From: Isoetes taiwanensis
Lineage: Eukaryota; Streptophyta; Lycopodiopsida; Isoetales; Isoetaceae
DNA length: 64,000 nucleotides
Direction of reading: 5' to 3'
Assembly: GCA_021234155.1 (NCBI GenBank)
Contig: JAJEKV010000001.1
Location: 24,787,189-24,851,188, forward strand
A program made the position numbers and the translations under genes. Positions 1-10,401 of the stretch are shown in pieces (positions within the stretch are counted from its first letter, which is position 1; each line of letters starts with the position of its first letter). The notes beneath the pieces were generated by a model, which saw nothing but the letters and a program-made list of their open reading frames with translations, did not search any database and had not been told where the DNA came from.

Positions 1-306
1 ACCAAATTCTTAACACCAGAGGTAAGTTGATTCGCCATCTGTCTAATATGCATAAGCTGTCATCTATCGTCAACTGCATGAACGTATATAAAAATTGAAA
101 TGAGAGAATGTGGTGTCAATAAGATGGACGTCTAATTGCAGAACTTTGGCTACTGCCACAACTTAGGCCGCCTATATTTCATGCACAGACGTCTTAAAGT
201 ATATGGTGAAGCATGCTTTTCCTAAAAATGTTCATATTACACTGCAGAGAAGCAAAATGTCGAATCACACCTAACAACTTCAATAAGCCTCTTGCCTGAG
301 CATATG
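1..306. other. unassigned flank, no gene seen
   Basis: AT-rich sequence with no recognisable coding frame. It lies directly upstream of the shared 5' sequence of the YR retroelement, but it does not match the upstream flank of the related copies near 45.7 and 51.2 kb. It may be older flanking DNA or a divergent part of the element. Confidence 0.4.
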
Positions 307-324
307 CCAATTTAAATCACGGCT

Positions 325-1145
325 GTGTCAAATTATTATTCGTACACCATCACAATGCCGCATCGCACTGTTCATTCTTGTCAATCACCACCTTTGGTCT
401 CACTACAATTGGATTTCTGGGGCTTAGCAAAAAAATCGGTTCTTGCTCATTCTTTTCTTCGATGCTGCCATCTGGCAGAATTTATAGTTCAGATTCTGCG
501 TCTAGAACTGCTTTTAAACATCTCCGCTAAATACATGTGAACCCTAATGCTCAAACTTTTCTGCTCTCCGCCTTCTGCCCTCAAACTCTTTGCTCCGATC
601 GATATAGCTGCTTCACCCAAATTGCCCACTCTCCAGGCCACCGAACCAATGAATCCTGATCTTTTTTTATCTGTGCACTTCTTGACACCGAGTATTCAGC
701 CGACTCTTGAAGATGCCAGTAGAGAGGTTGCAGAAAGTGTGGATTTGCTTGATTTTGCCAATCAAGAACTCCCTATCCAAATTCGGCGCAACTTCGGCAG
801 TTTGTCGCTTATTTGGTCAAGACTGATGTGGGGTACCAGATGATGGTCGATCATACAAGGATAACCCTCAATCAAAGTCTTTTGGTCCAGGTATTTCAAT
901 TGCCCAAATGAACTCCTTCTTTAAATTGGGCTGCCTTGCAGGATCATGATGTTATAATATATGGTCAAGTTCCTTATGCGGCCACAACACACAAGCTTAC
1001 GACAATTGCTAAGCCTCATGAAGCTTTCATAAAGTTTTTGTGGCAAAAATTCTATGGGTATTCTGTCAAGAACACCCACATCAACAAGCCTTTCTTCCAT
1101 CCAGCCATTGTCGCTATTTACTCCACGAGCTTTGTTGATTGGCCC
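325..1145 (+). pseudogene. YR-element ORF1 (gag-like) remnant
   Basis: Open stretches at 325-540 and 547-843 in different frames, then sequence to about 1,145. The nucleotide sequence matches 51,250-52,080 closely and 45,770-46,060 in part, so this is a repeat-family ORF rather than a host gene. The phrase encoding a WVFxxEYPHQQ-like segment near 1,050-1,085 recurs in the divergent member near 57,330. No zinc knuckle or other named domain is visible. The call as ORF1 rests on its position upstream of RT and on the related copies; the product's role is presumed nucleocapsid-like. Confidence 0.5.
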
Positions 1146-1676
1146 AAGCTCTCTCATCTTTGCAAACTTGCCGATTTCCTTTTTGCGATAGACTTGAAAT
1201 CGGGTTATCATCATGTCTCCATTTGGCCTCTTCACCATCCTTTTCTTAGTTTTTCGCTGGACGGTCAGTTTTTTGTCTTCAATGTTCTCCCCTTTGGACT
1301 CGCCTCTGCTCCCTTTGTGTTCACCAAACTCATTCGACAATTGTTTCGCCGGTGGCGTGCTCAGGGTATCTGTTGCTCCCCATATGTTGATGATATCCTG
1401 TTTCTGTGTCACTCCTCGCCCGAGTCCCTTCAAGTCCAGATTATTTCTGACTTACAGCAAGCCGGTTTTCTCCCCGCTTGGAAAAAGTGTCGTTTTCGCA
1501 TTTCTCATCGCACTATCTTCTTAGGTTTCATAGTTGATGCCCATGATGGTTTGTTCCGCATCTCAGCCTCTAAAAAGTCCCGCGCTTTGTCTCTTTGTTC
1601 TGGCTTGCTTGCTGCTCCTATGGTCTCCGCTCGCTTGATTGCTCGTTTCCTCGGTTCATTCAGTCCTTGCGTCTAG
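936..1676 (+). pseudogene. reverse transcriptase domain of YR retrotransposon
   Basis: The 246-codon open frame reads through from ORF1 sequence into RT at about codon 70. RT motif A is IDLKSGYHHV, motif B is LPFGLASAPFVFTK and motif C is YVDDILF; the downstream thumb region reads FLGFIVD. This spacing fits Ty3-like and DIRS-like RTs, which copy the element RNA into DNA. The palm N-terminus is missing because ORF1 sequence is fused directly to motif A by the internal deletion. The frame ends at 1,676 in a C-terminal region that should continue into RNase H, so a frameshift or stop separates the two. The catalytic aspartates of motifs A and C are present. Confidence 0.8.
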
Positions 1677-1799
1677 TTTTCGACCACCTTTGTGTTGTCT
1701 TAACATCAGGCCTTCACGCTGATCTCCGCGGCTCTGAGCTTTGGGATACTCTTTTTTAAGCTTCCCCACGCGTCACGTCCGCGTGTCTTTGGCAGACTA

Positions 1800-2556
1800 T
1801 TGTGTTCACAAAAGCCTCCTCTCCTCACAAAAGTCACCCTTGGGTTTGATGCTAGCAATGAGGGTTGGGGTGGTTGGTTGTCTATTCCTGGTACGCCCGT
1901 TCTCTCCTTTCATGGCTTTTTTACCGCATCTGAGCATCTTCAATCCTCTACATGGCGTGAGTTGTTTGCCCTACTCCAATTGTTGCAGCATTTTGCTGGC
2001 CTTCTCTTCAACTCCATTGTAGTTGCTCGTGGCAATAATCAGAATCTCACATTTTTGTTGCAAAAGGGTGGTTCCCTGTCTCCAGTTCTCCATTTGCTTT
2101 TAGTCGAGCTCTTCATCTTTTGTTATCACCATAGGATTCGACTCGAGCCATCGTGGGTTCCCCGTTTGGACAATGAGTGGGCTGACTATTTGTCAAAGAT
2201 TTGTAAGTTCGATGAGTTCTCTCTTTCCTCTGAGGCTTTTAGCTTGATTGAGTCTAGATGGGGCCCTCACCATGTCGACCTAATGCTTTACTTCCCGTAT
2301 TCAATACCAAGGATGCTTACCCTACAATTGGCGCTTGTTCAACAATTTCTACTTTCCTCCTGCCTCCTTGGTCCCTGCTGTCTTGCACCATGCTCGTCTA
2401 ACATTGGTTGTCTTTTCATGGCCTTCTGCCCCTTGGTGGCCGTTGGTCGCTTCTGACACGAACTTCTGGCAGCCATTTGTGGTAGATGCACTATTTCTTC
2501 ATGAGTTTTCTCGTGCTTTGCTCCCGTCGGTCTCGCGTCTTGCGGGTGAAAAATGA
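1800..2556 (+). pseudogene. RNase H domain and C-terminal linker of YR retrotransposon
   Basis: The frame at 1,800-2,456 shows RNase H landmarks: GFDASNEGWGGWL with the first catalytic Asp, STWRELFALL with the Glu, and VPRLDNEWADYLSK with the last Asp. The usual TDN motif reads RGNNQN, so the third catalytic Asp appears as Asn. After this, RWGPHHVDL and, one frame later (2,335-2,556), WPSAPWWPLV match the linker conserved between RNase H and the recombinase in DIRS/Ngaro/PAT elements. The frame switch between about 2,280 and 2,335 breaks the ORF. RNase H would degrade the RNA strand during reverse transcription. Confidence 0.75.
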
Positions 2557-2622
2557 CATGTGGCTTTATTTGCTCTACGCTGTGTATTTGAATAAGGTTG
2601 GTGATGTGATTCAGTTCTGATT

Positions 2623-3178
2623 ATGTTTATGTGGTTGTGTGTTTCAGATGTCTTACCGCATTTTTCTGCAGTATCCCCTGTTTTGGTGGCTCCTATCCTC
2701 ACCTCCATTCTTCAATCCCATGCTGCTTCTACCCTTCTTGCTTATGCCTCTGTTTGGCGGCAGTTTCGGTCTTGCTGCTTGTCCCACGGTGTCCCTTTTC
2801 TTCCTGCTTCGTCCATTCATGTCGCGGCCTTCTTTGCCTCGTCTGTGTCTTCTCGCCAGTGCCCCTCCTCAATGGGTGGTGCTTCTGCTGCCATCTCCTT
2901 TTTTCACAGTTTGATTAATGCCCCTTCTCCATGTTCAGGTCCTTTGCCCTCATTAGCTGCCAGTCTGCCCCTCGGCTTCGGTCAACACCTCGACCGCGGT
3001 TGCCCCTCACCGCTGCTCACGTCCATCTTGTTATGTTATCTTTTGCCTCGACCCATGCGAAGTGGCGGGACTTGATGAAAGCCTCTTTAGTCACCTTATG
3101 TTTGCTGGTTTTCTCCGTATTTCCGAAGCCCTTCATTTAAATTGGCGAGACCTGACTCTCGGCGTACCTATGGGCTTC
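2623..3178 (+). pseudogene. tyrosine recombinase, N-terminal half with catalytic Arg box
   Basis: The frame at 2,623-3,075 encodes a SAM-like core-binding domain (HAASTLLAYASVWRQF, then SIHVAAFFASSV), as in phage-integrase-type recombinases. Shifting one frame at about 3,074 gives FAGFLRISEALHLNWRDL, which is box I with the catalytic arginine. A stop follows at about 3,178 and no H-x-x-R box or catalytic tyrosine was found downstream to 3.5 kb. The enzyme would integrate the circular cDNA without target-site duplication. This copy cannot encode a full recombinase as written; the frameshift may be real decay or a sequence error. Confidence 0.7.
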
Positions 3179-3180
3179 TG

Positions 3181-3519
3181 AGTGAATCAATTTCTCTCGA
3201 ATCCATTTGTCTTTTTGTTCTTTTTTATATACACGTTGGTTGATGTTTGGCCTGTCAGGCTTCTAACCCATGATCTTGCTTTAACTTTCCATGAGGTCTG
3301 TTTATGTGCAGTGACCGGATGACCCTCTTCTTGACAGTTCCCGAGCGGTCTCTACGTGTTTGGAGGTCGAGTTTGGGGTTCTGGGCGTTCGGTGAGGACG
3401 GCGCGAGGAATGATGCTGGTCTGGTGGATACACCAGGAGATTTTGCAAACATGTATGCTTTGAGATGAGGCAGTTGATGCTCAACTTGGGGTGTTAAATG
3501 GGCTACCTAGGATGATCTT
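3181..3519. other. non-coding 3' region after the YR fragment
   Basis: No recombinase box II or tyrosine box, no convincing gene and no poly(A) tail. It could be the untranslated 3' end of the YR element or flanking DNA. Confidence 0.35.
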
Positions 3520-4233
3520 ATGATCTTCATATTGTTACTCACCCATTTGGGGTCATTTGTGAACTCCTATGTTGCATTGTACTCATTTTCATGGTACTCA
3601 TTTTCATTCAGCTCAATAGAACACCACTTCACTTCGGTTGTTATTGTTTTGCAAAGGAACGCTTCATATAATATATGTTTTCTGGAGATGATTGTCCGAT
3701 TCTTCTATGTTATCAGGTTTTTTCTAGTATATGGGCTACTCTCGCTTGTGAATGTCCATCTCTGTGGTTTCAAATCTTCCTTTCGAAGTTCAGATCATAC
3801 CATGTGGGCTTCTTGGAGTTTGGCCTACATTATTAAGCTACCTACTGATGTCTTGTATCTATTCAAGTTTTGGCTAATAAATTATGTGGTAGACAAAATC
3901 AATTCCTCTGATGGTATCTGGCTCTGTTTATTGGAGCACTCTAAGAACATTCTTGGGTTCCCTCTGCTCTACTCAAATAAAGATGAAAGTTTCATTTCAT
4001 ATCGAACCGAGTGCTACCCCAAATGGAAGTTAGGAATGATTTGGACATTAGGAATGAATGACTCATTATTGAACAATATTGGAGCCATGGGTCAATACTT
4101 ATTTGTCAATCCATGGTGGCCTTTTTTTCACCTTGATGTCCTTCTAGAGAATATTAGAATGGCAGTTCATTCATGGGAGATTCTCTCGCTTTGCCCCACT
4201 TATCAAGTATGGCATTTATTTATGGAACATTAA
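3520..4233 (+). CDS. unrecognised hydrophobic 237-codon open frame
   Basis: A single open frame of 237 codons in AT-rich DNA, rich in Phe, Leu, Ser and Tyr, with hydrophobic stretches near residues 1-45 and 55-85. I recognise no domain, and no frame continues it on either side. The last 60 bp contain TATCAAGTATGGCATTTATTT, which also occurs in the 81-bp repeats at 23.9-24.3 kb, so at least the end is repeat-derived. It may be a chance ORF; the length is somewhat unusual for this composition but not decisive. Confidence 0.2.
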   Translation: MIFILLLTHLGSFVNSYVALYSFSWYSFSFSSIEHHFTSVVIVLQRNASYNICFLEMIVRFFYVIRFFLVYGLLSLVNVHLCGFKSSFRSSDHTMWASWSLAYIIKLPTDVLYLFKFWLINYVVDKINSSDGIWLCLLEHSKNILGFPLLYSNKDESFISYRTECYPKWKLGMIWTLGMNDSLLNNIGAMGQYLFVNPWWPFFHLDVLLENIRMAVHSWEILSLCPTYQVWHLFMEH

Positions 4234-4361
4234 AAAGTGGAATGAACGAGAGCGGCGAAGAAGCGGACGCGGCTGCCGGAATTCGACCTGGGTCCGACCC
4301 AGGTATAATCAACGGGGCCCTATGGCCCCTGAATCGCTCTGCCAGCGCCCGGTCGCGGTGC

Positions 4362-4680
4362 CGACATCCATCCGGCCCGGACCCCAGTGCGCAAATCGTC
4401 CCCTGCTGATGGGGTTTTCAACAGTCCTGACCCAAAAATTGGGGCTTTTGCCCTGCATAAGGTAAACCATCCTGCCATTGCTTCAGATAAGAATCTAGGA
4501 TCATTTGCAGCAGCCCACGCTCGAAAGCATCCATCCGTGGACCCGAGTGCGCAAATCGTCCCCTGCTGATGGGGTTTTCAACAATCCTGACCCAAAAATT
4601 GGGGCTTTTGCCATGCATAAGGTAAACCATCCTGCCATTGCTTAAGATAAGAATCTAGGATCATTTATAACGGCCCCCAC
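4362..4680. repeat. two tandem copies of a 160-bp unit
   Basis: The string AGTGCGCAAATCGTCCCCTG starts at 4,386 and again at 4,546, and the following 120 bp repeat with few changes (GGGGTTTTCAACA, CCCAAAAATTGGGGCTTTTG, TAAGGTAAACCATCCTGCC). Each unit has the inverted pair CCCAA/TTGGG. The block is more GC-rich than its surroundings and lies upstream of a possible LINE 5' end, so it may be part of a 5' UTR; that role is inference. Confidence 0.7.
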
Positions 4681-5029
4681 TCCGGATAGTACAAATCATT
4701 CCCCAAAGGGCAAGGGAGTAGGTAAGGCATTAGCGAGGGAAGATCGGCCTCAAGGCAAGTGTGGCGCCATCGGTGCCATCCAGAAAATTGAAAAGCGCAA
4801 TGTTAGGGGCGGGGGCGGAGATAGTGCAAATGGGCGAGAAAAAAATTCACCGCGTTACAGCGGTCGAGTTCATCCATGATATCTTCTCCGATGGAAAAAG
4901 CAGAAACCGAAGCAAACAAAAAAGAACTAGATGCAAATAAAAATTTAGCAGAGACAAAGCACCAACAAGGCTCTAAAGGAAAGCGCCCGGGGCTTACCGT
5001 TCACCGCACCACATGCCCCTAGGCATAGA
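4681..5029 (+). other. possible LINE 5' segment cut off by the chromovirus
   Basis: A short open frame at 4,891-5,022 (43 codons, starting MEKAETEANKK, rich in Lys, Glu and Ala) sits just before the chromovirus LTR. The LINE resumes on the other side of the LTR element at 18,341, so this stretch could be its original 5' region. The flanking 5-mers ATAGA (5,025-5,029) and ATAAA (18,341-18,345) agree at four of five positions and may be the target-site duplication. Assignment to the LINE is inference. Confidence 0.3.
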
Positions 5030-6606
5030 TGTGGCGTCCCCTACTTTTTTCTGATGCGCGTCATTATTCGAAGGAAGGAGCATTCCCCACAGTAGGCGGC
5101 GGGGGCCATCCACTGACTCTACTCCCATGGGGGCGAGCCCGGCAAAGGGAAGAGTGGATGTGTCATTCATCAAAGTCTCCCATCGGTCGACCTATCTGCA
5201 GGGCGTGAACAAACAAGCGTGAGCACAACTAACAATATACAAATACAATCATCATAGAGATAGTAACATCACGAGAGATAACAATACCTTCATAGCGACA
5301 ATACAAAGGGAGATCCTACCCGGGGACTCGGACTCAAGGAGAATGGTGGCTAGGTCTCCGAGTTCATTCTGGCGAAATTCATGGCAATGGATTTGGGGCA
5401 TAGAACATGGCTTAGGGTAGTCCACTCCATCCGCCCCTCCGGTGCACACTTTGCGAGTAAGCTGAAAAGTGTTGGGACTTCTGGCGTAACTTTAGGGGTG
5501 AATAGCCGAGGGGGCTACTACTGGCTGGTTGCATCTCCCCAACCCGATGAGGCGGGAAGAGAGTTGCCTCTCCTCCGGAGGTGTCCATGCTCATCGCCCG
5601 GCGGCTAGAGGGCCCTTGCCCTTATTGACTTGAACTCCTTTGGAAGGTCATATCCACCACCCCACGGTGTCGAGCTCATGCCTTGCCCACCGCGGGTGAC
5701 AAGCCATTAAGCCTAGCCAGCCAAAGACCCCGATAGGCTTTACTACCCGGAGGGTCGGTCCGCGATGAGACAAGTTCCTCCTTATCAACCGGCCTTGCCC
5801 CTTCACCCACCGGGTGGGCTCACGTTACCGCGGGCGCATTTATTTGGGAACTAAGGTGCTATGCTAGGGCATCTTTGCCGCGACCTTTAGGTCTCTACCC
5901 CCTTCCCAAAACAAGGAGATCCGCGAGTGGAATACATACAATATCCGCGAACAGAAATAGAGAATCACATCAATCTATCTACTTAACATCCAATGTTAGG
6001 TTCATTCGTTAGAGTCTCGGATCTAGGGATCTACAAGGCTTCGAGAGATGATCTAACATACTAAACCGGCATATTGCCATGCCCAAAGGCGGTTTTACTG
6101 TGAGAACAAGGGATACCTGCTCCTTGGCTTGCTCGATCCTCGGAAGCGTCCATGCTCCTGGTCTTGCCGAAGGCGGCGCTACTCAACAACCTTGTTGTGC
6201 AATTCCGACTTTTGAACGGCAATGCGATTTTGAGTCCCACCTTGGCGGAATTGGCGGGGGAACCCTAATTGCGAAGAGGAAAGGAAGCTCTAGAGAACCC
6301 TAATTGGCAAAGTGAAAAGGAGAGCTAGGGTCTAGGGTTTTAGCCCTTATATAGACCCTATCTAGGTTAGGGCATCCACATAGACAAATGGCTTTAAGCC
6401 ATTTGGAAATGGATGAACAAGGAACCTTTTGTTGTGTATGTTTAATTACATACCCAACATCCAAAGTTGCCCCCTAGGTGCAACCTTTGGCTCCTAGGTG
6501 CAGCGTTATCCGGCTCTCAAGTACATGTCATCCGTGACGTATGCGTGTGGCGACGTCTTGCGATATAATATACGTGTTGGGGCGTATATTATCTTTGGGC
6601 GTCACA
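5030..6606 (-). repeat. chromovirus 3' LTR (left copy)
   Basis: Matches 16,765-18,340 along its length, with differences concentrated at CAG/CTG-type positions. On the minus strand it begins TGTGACGCCC at 6,606 and ends CGCCACA at 5,030. A TATA box (minus-strand TATATAAGGG) lies at about 6,344-6,356. Several ACCCTAA-type telobox motifs lie at about 6,250-6,340. The 1,577-bp length implies a long R-U5 relative to U3. Confidence 0.88.
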
Positions 6607-6616
6607 TTCTCCCCTT
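6607..6616 (-). other. polypurine tract of the chromovirus
   Basis: On the minus strand AAGGGGAGAA directly precedes the 3' LTR start TGTGACG. A purine run in this position primes plus-strand DNA synthesis in LTR retrotransposons. It fixes both the element's orientation and the LTR boundary. Confidence 0.85.
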
Positions 6617-7468
6617 GACTTGATCTTTGTCCTCGGCATCACGCGTCTCCCCACCTTGGGTACATATCCACGTAATTCTGAGAACTTTTACATCCATGTT
6701 ATATTAATTACCTCGGGTAATATTTATAGTTTATTGTAATTGTCTTTGTGGTGAGGCTCTTAGTCCTCTACTTCATAATCTCTTATTGACAAAAAATTAA
6801 CATCGGTTATAGTTTAGAAGTTTTAAGCTAGAACTCCATGTCGCCTCCTCACAACACATTATAGCCAAAATTATGTGTTGTGAGTTCTCGTAGCGCTATC
6901 CTCCTGCCGCTTAGTCCTTTGAATTGCCTGCAGGATGTACGCTACGTTAGTACATTTTTAATTATTATAAAGGTTGGTTGTAAGGGAACCACCCATTAAA
7001 TACAATTATATGGATGCAAGGCATATCTCCGGCATAGGAAGATTATGTTTCTTCCATCATGGCGAGGAGAGGCCCTATCATGCCTATATGCCACTCATGC
7101 CTACACACATAGTTGCCTAGCGTGGGACTTGGGTCCTTCCGGTATATGGGGCGTGAAGGGCCCTCCCGTGAGCATTGACTAGAGGTGCTTTTCCTATCAA
7201 TGCATGCACAGGCCTCCTTTCTCTCCGGTGGAGTCTACTTCCGTGGAGCAGTAGACTTCTAATCTACCTTCCACTCACTCAAAGCGAGCTTGGCGGTCAT
7301 GCCTACATTGACATTACACCACGCCCTAGAGAACCCTAGTGGTCTCATCGCCGGTAACAACGCATGCAACCCATGCCTAGCATAGGCTGCATCGTGGATT
7401 AACTATAGCTACACATGCTTAAATCTAAACCCAAATCGACATGCACGAGCGATTTCTTGGTTCTTGAT
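6617..7468 (-). other. 3' untranslated region between integrase and PPT
   Basis: About 850 bp on the minus strand between the end of the integrase/chromodomain frame and the PPT. No conserved frame or RNA gene seen. Confidence 0.5.
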
Positions 7469-8943
7469 GTCGACTACTTCCGGTGGCGAGCCGACCCTTG
7501 CATTGCTCCATAAACTTCGAGTGCTTGCTTCTTAAGATCGATTCCGGTACCCGTGGCGTCTTCCAGCGGTAAGTGCTTCCACTTCACAAGATATTGGAGA
7601 AATTTTGACCTTCTTGTCTTCTTATAAGATCTATTAAGAAGGACTTCGGGACGATTTCAATATGCTTTCGTCCGTCATTTCTAAAAACTCATTTGTTTCC
7701 AATACTTCCTCGGGATTAGGGGTGTGCCTCTTTAGCGGACTTCGTGGAATACTTTATGGATTTTGAGATTTCTTTGGCAGGTCCAACTTGTAGGATTGGG
7801 TACCTACTCTCTTCTCTATCTTGAAAGGTCCAGCCATCTTGGAGCAAGCTTCTTGCAATTGCCGATCTTGGGGAGCTTGGCCTGCTTGACTTTGATCTTC
7901 AACCATACTTTGTCTCCCACTTCAAATTCTCTTCTTTGTCCTATGCTTGTCGGCGATGCTTTTACGCTTTGCTTCTTCTTTGCAAGGAGGTATCCTCTCA
8001 CTTCTTCCACCAAGTCTTGCATTTCCGAAAGCATTTCTTTGGGGAGACTTCCACCTTGGACCACGGGGTTGTGCCAAGTATCAGGGGTAAGACAACGATA
8101 CCCGTAGTTAATCATAAAAGGACTCATCTGCGATGACTCACCTTTGGTCTTTGTTGTATACAAACTCTACTAGGTGGATGAAATCATCCCACTTGGATTG
8201 CTTGTTCCATACATAGCTTCTTAACATATCTTCGATGATCCTGTTTGTCCTCTCCGTCTGACCATCTGTTTGGGGATGATATGCCATGCTCATCGAAAGC
8301 TTTGTCTGGATGGTGGTGAATAGGTCCTGCCAAAGGCACTCATAAACTTGGAGTCTCTATCGAGAGATTATCTCCCTCGGCATGCCATGGAGCCTAAAAA
8401 TCTCCTTAACAAATAGGTTGGCGTGTCTAATGCGTGTATCTATTGTCTTGCCGCGGCACAAAGTGTGCCATCTTTGACAACTTATCTACTACCACCATCA
8501 AGGCATCTTTGCCCCTTCTTGTTCTTGGGAGTCCTGTAATAAAATCCATACTTATTACCTCCCACTTGGCGTTTAGTACAGGCAATGGTTCCAAGGCACA
8601 CGGAATCGAGAGCTGTTCCGCCTTTGTCTGGCGGCATATCGGCACTCTCTAATATATCTTGCTATTTTCTTCTTCATGCCGGGCCAATAATAAGCGCTTC
8701 TAATCTTGAAATGCGTCTTCATGAACCACATGCCACTGCTATGGGACTATTGTGTGTATCATTCAAGATAAGCTTTCTAACTTGAGAAGATTTTGGTACA
8801 CACAATTTATTTTTTATAATATAGCAAATTTCCTTCCTTCTTGTAGTGCACGAACATCTCCCTTTCCTTGTCCGTCCTGGCTTCTTTGGAAGGCTAAGCC
8901 CAAACTTCCTTGAAGTCGAGGTCCGTCGGCAATGTTTCCTCAA
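7469..8943 (-). pseudogene. chromovirus integrase with C-terminal chromodomain
   Basis: Read from 8,943 downward. The HHCC zinc-binding region includes a YYWPGM-like stretch near 8,680-8,700 and the C-P-I-C pair at about 8,637-8,650. The catalytic core shows [13 protein letters not shown] at about 8,530-8,565 and [14 protein letters not shown] at about 8,445-8,485. The C-terminal part (7,816-8,163) has MSPFMINYGYRC and GDKVWLKIK. At about 7,575-7,690, in shifted frames, IDLIRRQEGQ is followed by FLQYLVKWKHLPLEDAT, a chromodomain. Integrase inserts the cDNA; the chromodomain can steer insertion towards marked chromatin. The usual tryptophan after DAT is lost where the DNA reads GCCACGGGTACC, consistent with a missing CTG. 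Several frameshifts are present. Confidence 0.85.
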
Positions 8944-8989
8944 TCTTCACCCAAACTAAACTTCACGAGTGTTGATATGGCATTACAAT

Positions 8990-10350
8990 GGATTCTTGTT
9001 GCCAATGGCTTTCTGGAAAGGGCATCCGCAACCACATTGAGCTTCCACGGTTTATAACTTATCTCAAAGTCATATTCTTCGGGGAATTCCATCCATCTCC
9101 TTTGCCTCAAATTGAGGGCGGTGCGTAAATATGTATTGAAGGCTTTGGTGATCTGTGTCTAGCTGGAATTTTCTTCCCAATAGGTAATGCCTCCAAATTC
9201 TTAAGGCCCTTACTATAGCCGGGGAGCTCTTGATGCGTCGTTGGGTAAGCGGCTTGCTTTCGGCGTCGTTCAACTTCTTGGAGTCATAGGCCACTACTCT
9301 TTCCTCCTCGCATGAGGGACTGCGCTGTTGCTATCACCTAGCATCTGTTGCTCTGAGCTTATCTTTGGTGGGATCGGCAAGACCAATACCGGTGCGTCGT
9401 CAAAGCTTCCTTTAGAGTCTCAAATGCTTTACGGGCCTTGTTTTGCCAATGAGTTGCCCAATCTTTTATCTTCCACCTTTTGTGAGATCTGTTAATGGCG
9501 GCGCTACCTTGGCAAAATTCTTCACAAATCTTCTATAATAGCACCTTTAGCCCTAGGAAGCTCGACTTCATGCGTATTATTTGGTGCCGGCCAGCCGATT
9601 CACGGCTTCTATCTTCGCGAGTGCGTGGAAATGCCTTCTGGCGTGATCCGCGTGCCCCAAGTACTCCACTCTTTCCGTTCGCGAAGTGGCGCCGATAACT
9701 TCCCAAAGAGTTGATGCCTTCTTAACTTTTCAAGCACCTTCCTCAAATGTTGGGCGTGCTCCTCCACCGAACTTCTTTACACCAAGATATCGTCGAAGAA
9801 GACTATGATGAAGGAATCTAAAATTTCGCGGAAGGCGTCGTTCATTAACCTCATGAATGTGGCTGGCGCATTAGACAATCAAAGGGCATAGCGTGAACTC
9901 ATAGTGCCCATATCTTGTCTGAGCAACGTTGTCTTATGGATGTCTTCCTCTTTGATCCTAATCTGGTGATACCACGATCGAGATCTATTTTGGAGAAGAT
10001 CTTTGCTCCACCAGCAACTGATCCATTAAGTCATCGACCTAGGCAAGGCATACTTATTTTTGATGGTGTGCTTATTTAGCCCGCGGTAATCAATGCACAT
10101 CCTAAGGCTCCCATCCTTCTTCTTCACAAAGAGAATAGGGGCTCGAGCGGGGAGACACTAGGTCTTATGAACCCTAGGTCTAGCAATTCACTGCAATTGC
10201 TTCTTTAACTCCGTCAACTCCTCGGTTGACATCCTATAAAATTGCCTTGCTTGTAGGCTTAGTCCCGGGTTCAAGTGCTATTTCACACTTTCGACTCCTC
10301 TATAGGGGGAAGCTGCTTAATCTCATCGGGGAAACAAGTCATGAAATTCC
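8990..10350 (-). pseudogene. chromovirus reverse transcriptase and RNase H
   Basis: The RT palm is visible in minus-strand frames between about 9,400 and 10,250: [13 protein letters not shown] (about 9,845-9,885) and [11 protein letters not shown] (about 9,785-9,820), where FFDD is the catalytic motif C. RNase H follows at 9,070-9,294 with VVAYDSKKLNDAE-like sequence, RRIKSSPAIVRALRIWRHYLLG and [14 protein letters not shown], the last containing the conserved TDH. Together they convert element RNA to cDNA. Order and sequence are typical of Ty3/gypsy. The frame is broken repeatedly; whether the copy is dead or the sequence faulty cannot be told here. Confidence 0.82.
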
Positions 10351-10401
10351 TCGATCAACTTTGCTATTGGCACAGGAAGCTTGCTAGATTCTTTGATCTC
10401 T

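Larger units (their letters stand above)
307..3180 (+). mobile_element. decayed tyrosine-recombinase (DIRS/Ngaro/PAT-class) retrotransposon
   Basis: Reading along the plus strand there are a gag-like ORF1 remnant, a reverse transcriptase, an RNase H, the WG-P-x-x-V-D-L/WPSAPWW linker typical of this class, and the N-terminal half of a tyrosine recombinase. RT, RNase H and YR in that order without an integrase is diagnostic of YR retrotransposons. The frame changes at least twice (near 2.3 kb and 3.08 kb). The 5' part is shared with copies at 45.77-46.06 kb and 51.25-52.08 kb. At about 1,146 this copy jumps from ORF1 into RT where the 52-kb copy continues with ORF1, so it carries an internal deletion. 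The recombinase C-terminus and terminal repeats were not found. Confidence 0.75.

Noticed and set aside
921-1433. 170-codon minus-strand frame
   Set aside because: Antisense to a region with clear RT motifs on the plus strand and no domain of its own.
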